The notes beneath the pieces were generated by a model. The model saw only the letters and a program-made list of their open reading frames with translations, did not search any database and had not been told where the DNA came from. The position numbers were made by a program, and so were the translations under genes. 64,000 bases of DNA, from positions 1-64,000 of the forward strand of contig DATEKK010000226.1 in NCBI GenBank assembly GCA_035277485.1, written 5' to 3'. Below are positions 52,943 through 62,112 of this stretch, one piece after another. The number at the start of each line of letters is the position of its first letter. The first letter of the stretch is position 1. Source of the stretch: JADGGM01 sp035277485 (GTDB taxonomy: Bacteria > Gemmatimonadota > Gemmatimonadetes > Gemmatimonadales > Gemmatimonadaceae).

Positions 52943-54189
52943 GCCCGCGCCGGCTGGCTCCGATACCCGGCGACCAGTGCCTCGATCTCGTCGTCGCTCA
53001 ACACGCGGCTCACGCGCTTGGCCGCGTCGAACACGTGCTGGCACAACCCCTGATCCGTCGCATCGTGGCCGTGCTCTTCGAGCCAGTACTTCACGTTCGA
53101 CAACCCGGACACGTGCGAGATCTCGATGCGTTGGGCGAGCCCGAAGTCGCCCGCCGGCACGCCGGAATAGATGCGGTCCGCCAGCCACGCGTGTCCCTTG
53201 CGGCGCGCCTTGATGATGGCCGCCGCGTGCACGCCCGTCCCGGTGCGGAACGCGTCGTCGCCTAACACAGGATAGCTCGGGGGGATCGGCACGCCGCACG
53301 CACGCGACGCGAGGCGCGAATACTCCGGCAGGCGGCTCAGATCGTGCGGATGCGCACCCAGGAGACGGAGATTGATCAGCAACAGGTCCATCTCGGTGTT
53401 GCCCACGCGCTCGCCGATGCCTAACGCAGTGCCGTGCACACGGTCGGCTCCGGATTCGATCGCCGCCAGACAGTTCGCCAGGCCGAGCCCGCGGTCGCGG
53501 TGCCCGTGCCAGTCGAGCAGCACGTCCTCGCCGCTCGGCGCGATGATCTCGTCGCGCACGAAGCGCACCAACGCCCGAACGCCGTCGGGCGTCGCATGCC
53601 CAACGGTGTCCGCCAGACACACCCGCCGGGCGCCCCAGCGGATCGCGTTGCCGTACAGCGCGCGGAGCGTGTCAGGCGCCGCGCGCGTCGTGTCTTCGGT
53701 TACGAACATCACCGGCAGCCCTTCGCGCACCGCAAACGTCACCGCATCCTCGCTCGCGCGCAGCATACGGTCCAACGTCCAGTCCTCCGCGTACTGCCGA
53801 ATCGGCGACGATCCGATGAACGTCGCCGCTTCGATCGGGAGTCCCGTCGCCTGCGCGATCTCGACCACGGGCTCGACATCGCTTAGCACCGTGCGCGCCG
53901 CGCAATTGGGCGACAGCGGAAGCCGCGCGCTCACCACCTCGCGCGCCAATGCCAGCGTGTCCGCGCGCGCGCGCGGTCCTGCACCGGGCAGTCCGAGATC
54001 CACAGCGTGGATGCCGAGATCCACCATCAAATGCAGCAGCGTGCGTTTGTCTTCGATCGATGGGTCGGTGACCGACGGACACTGAAGTCCATCGCGCAGC
54101 GTTTCGTCGTCCAGCTCGACGCGGCACGCACGCCAATCGAATGCAGTGTCGACCGAGTTCCAGTCGTGGATCAGCTCGCGTTCGTCCAT
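52939..54189 (-). CDS. LeuA/homocitrate synthase-family (DRE-TIM) enzyme
   Basis: The 416-residue protein is of the HMGL-like acyltransferase family. The N-terminal DRE motif appears as VELDDETLRDGLQCPSV, where DETLRDG is the catalytic metal site. The metal-binding HxH is in LLDWHGHRDRGLGLANCLAA, with VHGTALGIGERVGN following. The C-terminal domain is short with no obvious LeuA regulatory region, so homocitrate, isopropylmalate and citramalate synthase-like activities are all possible. No leu genes are adjacent. Confidence 0.82.
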   Translation of the reverse strand: MDERELIHDWNSVDTAFDWRACRVELDDETLRDGLQCPSVTDPSIEDKRTLLHLMVDLGIHAVDLGLPGAGPRARADTLALAREVVSARLPLSPNCAARTVLSDVEPVVEIAQATGLPIEAATFIGSSPIRQYAEDWTLDRMLRASEDAVTFAVREGLPVMFVTEDTTRAAPDTLRALYGNAIRWGARRVCLADTVGHATPDGVRALVRFVRDEIIAPSGEDVLLDWHGHRDRGLGLANCLAAIESGADRVHGTALGIGERVGNTEMDLLLINLRLLGAHPHDLSRLPEYSRLASRACGVPIPPSYPVLGDDAFRTGTGVHAAAIIKARRKGHAWLADRIYSGVPAGDFGLAQRIEISHVSGLSNVKYWLEEHGHDATDQGLCQHVFDAAKRVSRVLSDDEIEALVAGYRSQPARA

Positions 54190-54278
54190 GGTCACCGGTG
54201 AAGGGCTCCGTCCAAGAGATCGTCGGCTGCCATGCAATATACCCTTGCGTATCCCCGATCCCGAGATCAATTGAAGAC

Positions 54279-55508
54279 ATGCCGCGCCAGTCGCCGGTCC
54301 TCGATCTGTGGTCATCAGCGCCCGTGTCGCACGCGCGCGCCATGCTCCGCGCGCGCGATGCCGACATCGTCGCATCGCAAATCGCTGTCTCGGAGATCGA
54401 GGCGCCCACGGGCAATGAACGACGCCGCGGCGCATGGGTGGCCGAGCGATTCCGCGCGTTAGGGCTGAACGATGTGCGCATCGATGGCGCCGACAACGTG
54501 ATCGGTCGGCGTGATGGTGTAGCCGACGTCGCACCGGTCGTCATCTGCGCGCACCTCGACACGGTCTTTCCGATCGGGACGCCGGTGAACGTGCGCCGCT
54601 CCGGGCCGCGCCTCGTCGGCCCCGGTATCGGCGACAACGGCCGCGGACTCGCCGCGATGCTCGCCTTGGCCGATGTGATCGACGGAACGCGCGTCCGCAC
54701 ACACGCGCCGGTCGATTTCGTCGCCACGGTCGGGGAAGAAGGCACCGGCGACCTGCGTGGCGCCAAGCACCTGTTCGATCACTCGTCAGGCGACGCCCGC
54801 GCTGCCATCGCCCTCGATGGCGCCGGCGATGAACGCATCGTCCACCGCGCACTCGGCTCCCGGCGTTTCCGGATCACGTTCCGCGGTCCGGGCGGCCACA
54901 GTTGGACGGCGTTCGGCGTGCCTAACGCAGTGCACGCGGCCGCGCTCGCCGCGGCCAAGCTCGCGCGGCTCCCGCGCCCCGCCTCGCCGCGCACTACGCT
55001 TTCCGTTGGACGCATCGGCGGCGGTATCGCCGTCAACGCGATTCCCGAGGAGGGCTGGCTCGAGGTCGACCTGCGCTCCACCTCGGTGCCCGTGCTCGAT
55101 CGCTACGAGCGCGAGATCCACGCGGCCGCGCGCGCTGCATCGGACGAGGAGAACGGACGCCGGGCGCGCGGCACGCCGCCGCTCACCGAATCGATCACGC
55201 GCATCGGCATGCGCCCCGGCGGCGACACCGACGCCGCCCACCCGCTCGTCGCGTTCGCGATCGACACCACGCGCCTCATTGGCCGCGAGCCGGAGCTCGC
55301 GACCGCATCCACCGATGCGAACGTGCCGATCAGCCGCGGGATTCCCGCCATCGCGATCGGTGCCGGCGGCCGCGGGGGCGACGCGCACACGCCGGCCGAG
55401 TGGTTCGACAACACCGATGGCCACACCGGGCTCGCGCGCGCGCTCGCGATTGTGATCGGCGCCGCGGGTCTCGCCACGGGATCGCTCGCCGCGCTGCCCG
55501 TTGCCTGA
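54279..55508 (+). CDS. M20-family metallopeptidase (PepT-like)
   Basis: The 409-residue cytoplasmic protein has the M20 metal motifs VICAHLDTVFP, GPGIGDNGRGLAAML and VGEEGTGDLRGAKH. The dimerisation domain begins RFRITFRGPGGHSW. It probably cleaves di- or tripeptides or deacylates amino acids. The start at 54279 is tentative because the frame stays open upstream. The 89-base gap to the divergent LeuA-like gene has an AT patch (CAATATACCC) that may be promoter DNA. Confidence 0.87.
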   Translation: MPRQSPVLDLWSSAPVSHARAMLRARDADIVASQIAVSEIEAPTGNERRRGAWVAERFRALGLNDVRIDGADNVIGRRDGVADVAPVVICAHLDTVFPIGTPVNVRRSGPRLVGPGIGDNGRGLAAMLALADVIDGTRVRTHAPVDFVATVGEEGTGDLRGAKHLFDHSSGDARAAIALDGAGDERIVHRALGSRRFRITFRGPGGHSWTAFGVPNAVHAAALAAAKLARLPRPASPRTTLSVGRIGGGIAVNAIPEEGWLEVDLRSTSVPVLDRYEREIHAAARAASDEENGRRARGTPPLTESITRIGMRPGGDTDAAHPLVAFAIDTTRLIGREPELATASTDANVPISRGIPAIAIGAGGRGGDAHTPAEWFDNTDGHTGLARALAIVIGAAGLATGSLAALPVA

Positions 55509-55529
55509 CGTCCGCCCGACGACGCGCCG

Positions 55530-56519
55530 TCAGTCGCGGTCGAGCCGGACCTCGCTGTGGTTGCCTAACGTAAGGACGCCGCGCACACCCTCCACCACCA
55601 CCTCGTCGCCGAGCATCGAGTCGTGCAGGAGCGATCGCTCGACGCAGCTCTTGGACCCGATCACCGCGTCCCGGATCGTCGAGTTGGTCACGCGCGTTCC
55701 CGATCCGATCGAAACGTTAGGCCCGATGGTCGAATGCTCGAGCACCACGCCATCCTCGATGTACACGGGGTCGAAGATGCGCACGCCCGGCGCCGCTGCC
55801 GGACGCCGCGCCCGCCCGCGCTCGAGCATCGCCTTGTTCGTCTCGAGCAGCGTGTCCAGTTTCCCCGCGTCGTACCACCCCTCGACGTCGATCACCGTGA
55901 TGCGCGCGCCGTGGTCGATCATGTACTGGAATGCATCCGTGAGATAGTACTCGCCATTCACCGGCGGCTGGCGCATCACGTAGTCGATGCCCTCGTACAG
56001 CAGCTTCCAGTCGCGCATGTAATAGAGCCCGATGTTCGCGCGTCGCGAAATCGGCTCGCGCGGCTTCTCCACGATGCGCGTCATGTGACCCTCGGCGTCC
56101 GTCACCACGACGCCGAAACGCTGATAGTCCTCGACTTCCTTCACCCAGATGATGCCGTCCGCGTCCGTCGTCTTGATCACCGACAGATCGGCATCGAAGA
56201 TCGTGTCCACGAAAATGATGAGAATCGGCTGGTCCACGTACGGACGCGCCAGCTCGATCGCGCTCGCCGTGCCGTTCTGCACCTCTTGCTCGATGAACAC
56301 CGAGGGAAAGTCGTATTCGTTCTTCGCGAACGCCTCGACTTTTTCCTTGAGGTGACCCGTGATGTAGATGATCTGCTCCACTCCGCCTAACCGTTCCAGA
56401 TCATCCAGGATGTAGGCCATCACCGGCTTCCCCGCCACGCGCAGCATCGGCTTGGGCGTGACGTGCGTGTGAGGCCTGAGTCGCGTCCCCTTGCCCGCGA
56501 GCGGAATGATGACCTTCAT
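55530..56519 (-). CDS. Sugar-phosphate nucleotidyltransferase
   Basis: The 329-residue protein has the N-terminal signature IPLAGKGTRLRPHTHVTPKP, characteristic of RmlA/GlmU-like enzymes that form NDP-sugars. The metal-binding Asp is in ILIIFVDTIFDAD. The C-terminal 80 residues form left-handed beta-helix hexads (VVLEHSTIGPNVSIGSGTRV). The sugar and nucleotide are not determinable. Its start overlaps the cupin gene stop. Confidence 0.88.
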   Translation of the reverse strand: MKVIIPLAGKGTRLRPHTHVTPKPMLRVAGKPVMAYILDDLERLGGVEQIIYITGHLKEKVEAFAKNEYDFPSVFIEQEVQNGTASAIELARPYVDQPILIIFVDTIFDADLSVIKTTDADGIIWVKEVEDYQRFGVVVTDAEGHMTRIVEKPREPISRRANIGLYYMRDWKLLYEGIDYVMRQPPVNGEYYLTDAFQYMIDHGARITVIDVEGWYDAGKLDTLLETNKAMLERGRARRPAAAPGVRIFDPVYIEDGVVLEHSTIGPNVSIGSGTRVTNSTIRDAVIGSKSCVERSLLHDSMLGDEVVVEGVRGVLTLGNHSEVRLDRD

Positions 56520-56890
56520 GGCGCGCTCGTCCCCTCCCGTCCATAACGATCCTTGAGTCGCACGACGTCATCGAGATGCGGTGTCGATGCCTCCAACACA
56601 TCGCAGTCCGTGACGGCTTCCATGTAGTGAATGGTGCCCGGTGTGATGCGGAACGCTTGCCCGGGCTCCAGGTGCATGTCCTCGAGCTCGCCGTCGCCAA
56701 GCTTCACCCAGTAGATGAGCTTGCCCGACAGCAGATACACCGTCTCGTCCTTCACGTTGTGATACTGGACCGAGAGCGCGTGGCCGGCTTTGATGTGTAG
56801 AATCTTTCCGACGTACTCGTCGGTTCGCGCCCAGATGATTTCGTGTCCCCACGGTTTGGGGACCATGGTCACCGCTGCCGGTCCGGACAT
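56516..56890 (-). CDS. Cupin-domain protein (mannose-6-phosphate isomerase-like)
   Basis: The 124-residue single cupin has KPWGHEIIWARTDEYVGKIL at the start, which matches the C-terminal isomerase part of type II phosphomannose isomerases. Metal-site motifs follow (ALSVQYHNVKDETVYLLSG and FRITPGTIHYM). It is coupled to the nucleotidyltransferase gene, and together they recall a split GMP-ManC/AlgA-type pair. The activity is inferred only. Confidence 0.8.
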   Translation of the reverse strand: MSGPAAVTMVPKPWGHEIIWARTDEYVGKILHIKAGHALSVQYHNVKDETVYLLSGKLIYWVKLGDGELEDMHLEPGQAFRITPGTIHYMEAVTDCDVLEASTPHLDDVVRLKDRYGREGTSAP

Positions 56891-56940
56891 GCGCTGGCTC
56901 GCCTGTAGTGGAGTCTCAGGATTCTAGAGCACTGCATGTG

Positions 56941-56989
56941 CCGCGCAAGCGCGGTTGGTCCTTAGGATGCGCGGCGCAGTTCGCCGCGC
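56941..56989 (-). terminator. Tandem hairpins after the atp genes
   Basis: An 8 bp stem (56969-56976 with 56982-56989) follows the atpH stop by 11 bases, and a second GC stem (56941-56954) lies beyond it. They plausibly end the F0-delta transcript, which supports the view that the F1 genes are not downstream. Confidence 0.6.
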
Positions 56990-57000
56990 CGTCTCGCATC

Positions 57001-57546
57001 TCAGCGAATGGTGCCGAGCATCCGTGAGCGCAGCATGCCGAGTCGGCGGCGCACCGATCCATCCATGATCGTATCGCCCACCCGCACGATCGTGCCGCCG
57101 AGAATCTCGGGACGCACCACGAAATGCGGTACCACCGTCTTGCCCAGCACGCGCGACAACCGCGCGGTCACGTCGCGGCCGAGCGTCTGGTCAGGCTCGC
57201 GCGCCACGGTCACCGACGCGTGCACGCGATTCTGAATCTCGTCGACGATGGCGTGGTACTCGACGGCGATGTCGGGAATGAGATGCTGGCGACGATGCGT
57301 GATCACCGCTTGCAGGAACCGCACGAACGGACGCGGCAGGCGATCCGCGAACGCCGCGGCGACGATCTCGTTCTTGCGTTCGGCGCTCACGCGCGGCGAC
57401 TCGAGGAATCGCGCCAGGCGGATGTCCGCCTGAATGGCGCCGGCCACTTCGTCGATCAGGCCGCCCCACCCATCGAGATCGGACGCGCGCCGCGCGAGCT
57501 CGACGAGCGTCTCGGCGTAGTTGCGCGCGATCGTCGGTTCTTGCAT
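57001..57546 (-). CDS. atpH: ATP synthase F1 delta subunit
   Basis: The 181-residue OSCP/delta protein begins EPTIARNYAETLVELARRA and contains LPRPFVRFLQAVITHRR. The family C-terminus is FVVRPEILGGTIVRVGDTIM followed by DGSVRRRL. It links F1 to the peripheral stalk. Its ATG overlaps the atpF stop by one base. It is the last gene of the cluster: no atpA, atpG, atpD or atpC follows. Confidence 0.94.
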   Translation of the reverse strand: MQEPTIARNYAETLVELARRASDLDGWGGLIDEVAGAIQADIRLARFLESPRVSAERKNEIVAAAFADRLPRPFVRFLQAVITHRRQHLIPDIAVEYHAIVDEIQNRVHASVTVAREPDQTLGRDVTARLSRVLGKTVVPHFVVRPEILGGTIVRVGDTIMDGSVRRRLGMLRSRMLGTIR

Positions 57547-58127
57547 TAGCGGCTGCCCGCCAGTTCCAGCGAGGCCAGGAAGGACTCGACGACCTTGCGA
57601 TTCGTTTCGTCGTCGAGGTTCTTCTCGATCACCTTGCTCGCGCCGCGCACCGCGAGGTTCACCGCGTCGCGACGCAGCTCGACCATCGCCTGCTGGCGCT
57701 CGGCTTCGATCTCCTGCCGCGCACGTTCGAGCACTTGCTGCTGCTCGCGGTGAGCCTGTTCGACAATCTCAGCGCGCACTTTCTCGCCGGCCGCGCGGCC
57801 TTCCACCACGAAGCGTTGGGCATCGGCGTGCGCCTGCGCCACGAGCTTCTTGTGCTCCTCGAGCAGCTTCGCCGCCTCGTCACGATCGTGCTTGGCGTTC
57901 TCGATTGCATCTTCGAGGGCCTTCTCGCGCGCCTCGACGGCCTTCGTAATCGGCTTGAACGCGAACTTCGTCAGCACGAACAGCGTGACGAGGAAAATGA
58001 CCAGCGTCCAGAACATCAGGCCGCCGTTCGCATTGAGCAGCTTCGGCGGCTCGGCATGCTGCGCTTGGGCAGCGAGCGGGAGCGCGTTGCCTAACACGAG
58101 GACGCAGGTTGCCAGCGACGTGCGCAT
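57546..58127 (-). CDS. atpF: ATP synthase F0 b subunit
   Basis: The 193-residue protein has an N-terminal signal-peptide-like segment (LATCVLVLGNALPLAAQAQ). The membrane helix GGLMFWTLVIFLVTLFVLTK follows, then a long charged coiled coil to the C-terminus. It forms the peripheral stalk. The presumed cleavable leader is unusual for subunit b, though the neighbouring subunit a has one as well. Confidence 0.92.
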   Translation of the reverse strand: MRTSLATCVLVLGNALPLAAQAQHAEPPKLLNANGGLMFWTLVIFLVTLFVLTKFAFKPITKAVEAREKALEDAIENAKHDRDEAAKLLEEHKKLVAQAHADAQRFVVEGRAAGEKVRAEIVEQAHREQQQVLERARQEIEAERQQAMVELRRDAVNLAVRGASKVIEKNLDDETNRKVVESFLASLELAGSR

Positions 58128-58190
58128 GAGAACGATCCCCAGAGAGTGACACCCGCGTCGGAAGCCCGGGCCTCCGACGCCGGTGAAATA

Positions 58191-58472
58191 CTAGAACGTG
58201 AACTTGTTCTGAATGACGAACGCGACGACGACCGCGAACAGCGCGACGCCCTCGATGAGCGCGGCGAGAATCAAACCCGCCGTCTGAATCGAACCAGACG
58301 CCTCGGGCTGCCGCGCGATGCCATCGGCCACCTGACCGCCGATGCGCCCGATGCCGATACCGGCACCGATCGTCGCCAACCCCGCGCCGACGCCGGCGCC
58401 TAACATGGCCCACGCGCCCGCGTACTCGCGCGTGAACGAGCCGGCTGCCTGCAAGAGTGCGAACATGTGCAT
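58191..58472 (-). CDS. atpE: ATP synthase F0 c subunit
   Basis: The 93-residue hairpin protein has a first helix rich in Gly (LGAGVGAGLATIGAGIGIGR), the polar loop RQPEAS, and a second helix with the ion-binding Glu in LILAALIEGVALFAVV. I see no obvious sodium-site pattern, so proton coupling is likelier. An N-terminal extension of about 20 residues precedes the first helix. Confidence 0.94.
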   Translation of the reverse strand: MHMFALLQAAGSFTREYAGAWAMLGAGVGAGLATIGAGIGIGRIGGQVADGIARQPEASGSIQTAGLILAALIEGVALFAVVVAFVIQNKFTF

Positions 58473-58665
58473 TGTCGTTGAACTCCGTTCCGTTGACTGA
58501 TCGTCGCTCCGCGACCGCCTAACTGCGCCGCCGCCGCTCGTCACCGAGGCCCGGGCCCCAACGAGCTTCCCCGAGTCGTTCGACCGGGTACCCACCTGCA
58601 GTCGGAGCACCTTCTGCAGGAGTACAATACGCTTCGACTTGGTCCGCCTTGTATGTCTCTCGTCC
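58473..58665 (-). other. Long intercistronic region between atpB and atpE
   Basis: These 193 bases separate two genes of an otherwise overlapping cluster. They contain a 7 bp inverted repeat CCTGCAG/CTGCAGG (58595-58601 with 58614-58620), a GC palindrome near 58544-58556, and a GCCTAAC copy. No open frame of interest was found. The region may host an atpE promoter, a processing site or a translation enhancer. Confidence 0.5.
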
Positions 58666-59634
58666 CTAGTGCGCTTCCGCCCTGATCAGCCCGATGAACA
58701 CGCACGAGAGAATCGTGAAGATGTACGCCTGCAAGAATGCCACGAAAATCTCGAGCAGACTGCTGCCCACGCCCATGATCACCGCCGGGATACCGACCAA
58801 ATAGCTGGCGAACGTGAAGATGAGGCTGATCAATGCCAACAGCACCACGTGACCCGCCGTCATGTTCGCGAACAATCGGATGGCGAGCGCGAACGGTTTC
58901 GTGAACTTGCCGATGATTTCCACCACCGTCATGATCGGCACCATGAAGACCTTGACCCACAGCGGAATTTCCTTGGGCGGCACATAGAAAATCGTGCGCA
59001 GATAGCGCCAGCCCTGCGTCTTCATGCCCGTCACCTCCACCACGACGAAGGTGACGATAGCCAGCATCCCCGTCACGGAGATGTTGCCCGTTGCCGTCGA
59101 TCCGTAAGGCACCAAGCCCAGGAGATTCGCGAACAGGATGAAGAAGAACAGCGTGAGCCCGAACGGCACGAAGGCGTTGCCGTGCGGCCCGACATTCGCG
59201 AGCACCACGTCGTTGCGGATGTAGAGCACGACGGCTTCGATCCCGGTCGCGAATCCTCTGGGCGACCCGCGCGCCGTGTGGTGACGTTCGTGTGCGATCG
59301 CCGCGGGAATGAGCACGAGCATACAGAGCACCGCGGCCACGCCGAGCATCACCACATGCTTGGTCGGAGACAAATCGACCTCGAGCGACCCGATGTGCAC
59401 CGGCTTCCAGCGTGGAAGCTCGATCTCGCCCACGAACGGCAGCTCGAGCGAGTGCGAGTCCGTGATGTGGGGCATGATGATGTCCACCGGCCCGGCCTGC
59501 TGTCCCGTTAGGCGATCTCCCCGCGGACCCACGTGCACCTGCTCGGCCGACGTCGCTTGGGGCGCGGCCTGCGCCCGCACGCAGATCGGCGCCGCCGCAC
59601 ACGCGAGGGCAAGAACGAGCGAACGAAAAGTCAT
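58666..59634 (-). CDS. atpB: ATP synthase F0 a subunit
   Basis: The 322-residue protein has a signal peptide (SLVLALACAAAPICVRAQA), a periplasmic segment of about 70 residues, then five to six membrane helices. The essential Arg is in KPFALAIRLFANMTAGHVVL, and the last helices include FVAFLQAYIFTILSCVFIGL. It forms the ion half-channels with the c ring. The long N-terminal exported part is typical of a minority of lineages. The start overlaps the next gene's end by four bases. Confidence 0.94.
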   Translation of the reverse strand: MTFRSLVLALACAAAPICVRAQAAPQATSAEQVHVGPRGDRLTGQQAGPVDIIMPHITDSHSLELPFVGEIELPRWKPVHIGSLEVDLSPTKHVVMLGVAAVLCMLVLIPAAIAHERHHTARGSPRGFATGIEAVVLYIRNDVVLANVGPHGNAFVPFGLTLFFFILFANLLGLVPYGSTATGNISVTGMLAIVTFVVVEVTGMKTQGWRYLRTIFYVPPKEIPLWVKVFMVPIMTVVEIIGKFTKPFALAIRLFANMTAGHVVLLALISLIFTFASYLVGIPAVIMGVGSSLLEIFVAFLQAYIFTILSCVFIGLIRAEAH

Positions 59635-59984
59635 CGTTTGAGCAGCAGTGGTTCGACCAGTGTCGTCACGAAGAAAAACGTCGCCAAACTGATCAGCGCC
59701 GGCTCCGCGCGCAGCCCCAGCATCTTCACGAGCCAGAATCCCATCACCGCCAACGCCGCAAGCCTGAGCAGCATCCCCAATCCCCACGCCGGAAACACGT
59801 TCGTGCCGGCTCCCGCAACCACCAGCACCACGGCGAACGCAAAAATCTGGACCGCAAAGGCAATCGCCGCGCTCACGTGAATCGCATGCGCATCGCCCGG
59901 AAGTCGGAACAAGAGACCGAGCAAGAACGCAGCAAGCACGATCAAGACCGCACAAGCGGCGACGAAACACATCACCCGCTTCAC
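59631..59984 (-). CDS. Small AtpI-like membrane protein
   Basis: The 117-residue protein has four hydrophobic segments (MCFVAACAVLIVLAAFLLGL, then three more). There are no family-specific motifs I can name with certainty. Its position between atpZ-like and atpB genes, with four-base overlaps on both sides, is that of AtpI, which helps assemble the c ring. Confidence 0.7.
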   Translation of the reverse strand: MKRVMCFVAACAVLIVLAAFLLGLLFRLPGDAHAIHVSAAIAFAVQIFAFAVVLVVAGAGTNVFPAWGLGMLLRLAALAVMGFWLVKMLGLRAEPALISLATFFFVTTLVEPLLLKR

Positions 59985-60295
59985 TGCTCGCCCCCGCCTC
60001 GACGTCCCTCGTCAGTCGAGCCCTGTCCGTCCTTCGGTTTCGTCGATGCCATGAGCGCGCGATACATCGAATAGAATCCGGCGAACGCCCCGACAAACGC
60101 TCCTAACACCAACAACCACGGCGAGGTACCCAGCTTGCCATCGAGCCAGCGCCCGAGGTACACGAACAGGAGAATCGACAAGACCAGCTGGATGCCCGAC
60201 CCCGCAAACACCATCGGAGACGGCCCGCCGGTCGATGACCCTCTCGGCCCGCGCCCAGTAGCAGGCGCACCCGGTCGCCGCTCTGGATCTCTCAT
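59981..60295 (-). CDS. AtpZ/AtpI-family ATP synthase accessory protein
   Basis: The 104-residue protein has a Pro/Gly-rich cytoplasmic N-terminus and two membrane helices (GIQLVLSILLFVYLGRWLDG and WLLVLGAFVGAFAGFYSMYR) joined by a short KLGTSPW turn, the DUF/AtpZ pattern. Such proteins assist F0 assembly or divalent ion transport. It is the first gene of the cluster, with its promoter presumably in the AT-rich region upstream. Confidence 0.82.
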   Translation of the reverse strand: MRDPERRPGAPATGRGPRGSSTGGPSPMVFAGSGIQLVLSILLFVYLGRWLDGKLGTSPWLLVLGAFVGAFAGFYSMYRALMASTKPKDGQGSTDEGRRGGGEQ

Positions 60296-60520
60296 GCGCG
60301 CGGAAATGTAGGAGCTTGTGAAATTTTTCGCAAGCTAAAGAAGACCCCGCTCCAACCCACCGGACATAATAACCGTCTAATCGCCAAGTTTCGGTATCAA
60401 CATAACTTACGCGTTACCCCGCCCTTGACGGCTCGTCCCGATGTTGATAACTTCGCCCTCAGTTACCCTGTCGCCCTTTGCCCCCTGCGACCGCCCCGCT
60501 TTCCGGCCGGTCCCCATCTC
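60296..60520. promoter_or_regulatory. AT-rich divergent region with a plus-strand promoter candidate
   Basis: This is a conspicuously AT-rich stretch between the atp cluster and the BsuPI-like gene. For the plus strand, TTGACG (60425-60430) and TAACTT (60448-60453) are 17 bases apart, a good sigma-70-like pair. A hairpin AGCTTG/CAAGCT lies near 60312-60336, in the atpZ leader on the minus strand. No clear minus-strand promoter pair was found. Confidence 0.45.
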
Positions 60521-61003
60521 ATGAGCTCCCGCTTCGTCATCTGGTTACTCTGCGCCGGCGCCGTGTTCGTGGCCTGGAGTCCCCACGCCAAACACAACGA
60601 GTCCGCCGCCAGCACGACGAACGAACATCGATCGGACACCATCCCCAAAAAGGTCGCGCCCACCGCTGCCCTCACCGCCGCCGCGCGAGTCACGGTCAAC
60701 CACTCCGTCAAAGTCAGCCTGCGCGTCACGAACGTCGCCGATCACGCCGTCGAAATCAATTTCCCCTCCGGAAAAACCCACGACGTCGTCATCCTCGATT
60801 CTTTAGGCCACGAAGTCTGGCGCTGGAGCGAAGGCCGCATGTTCACCCAAGCGGTCCGCAACACACTACTCGGCGCTAACGAGACCGTGACCTACGAAGA
60901 GACCTGGAATCCCGGCACTCGCACCGGTGACTTTACCGCGGTCGCGCGCCTCGAGAGCAACAATCATCCCATGCAGCAGCGCACCGACTTCACGCTGCCT
61001 TAA
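60521..61003 (+). CDS. Exported BsuPI-domain protein (intracellular proteinase inhibitor-like)
   Basis: The 160-residue protein has an N-terminal anchor (FVIWLLCAGAVFVAW), a polar linker, and a beta-sandwich with the BsuPI pattern: LRVTNVADHAVEINFPSGKT, VVILDSLGHEVWRWSEGRMF and an ETVTYEETWNPG turn. BsuPI domains are named after a Bacillus subtilis proteinase inhibitor, but most members have no proven function. The ATG at 60521 is the only reasonable start. Confidence 0.75.
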   Translation: MSSRFVIWLLCAGAVFVAWSPHAKHNESAASTTNEHRSDTIPKKVAPTAALTAAARVTVNHSVKVSLRVTNVADHAVEINFPSGKTHDVVILDSLGHEVWRWSEGRMFTQAVRNTLLGANETVTYEETWNPGTRTGDFTAVARLESNNHPMQQRTDFTLP

Positions 61004-61082
61004 TCGAACACCCCACCACCCTTAACGCCTTCCGCTCCCGCCGCTACCTTTCGCACAAACCCGCGGCGAACTCGGAGGGCGT

Positions 61083-62087
<1,005 letters not shown>

Positions 62088-62097
62088 GCGGCGGATC

Positions 62098-62112
62098 GGC
62101 CTAACTGGGTTA
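62098..62112. terminator. Inverted pair of heptamer cores between convergent stops
   Basis: The sequence CTAAC-TGG-GTTAG is a short perfect inverted repeat made of two opposing copies of the dispersed word's core. It lies between the moxR stop and the kinase stop, and the kinase TAA is within it. Uptake sequences in other bacteria often form such terminator pairs; the stem here is only five base pairs. Confidence 0.35.

Noticed and set aside
55530..56890. Nucleotidyltransferase and cupin as a full capsule cluster
   Set aside because: Only two genes are present and no glycosyltransferase or polymerase is adjacent.
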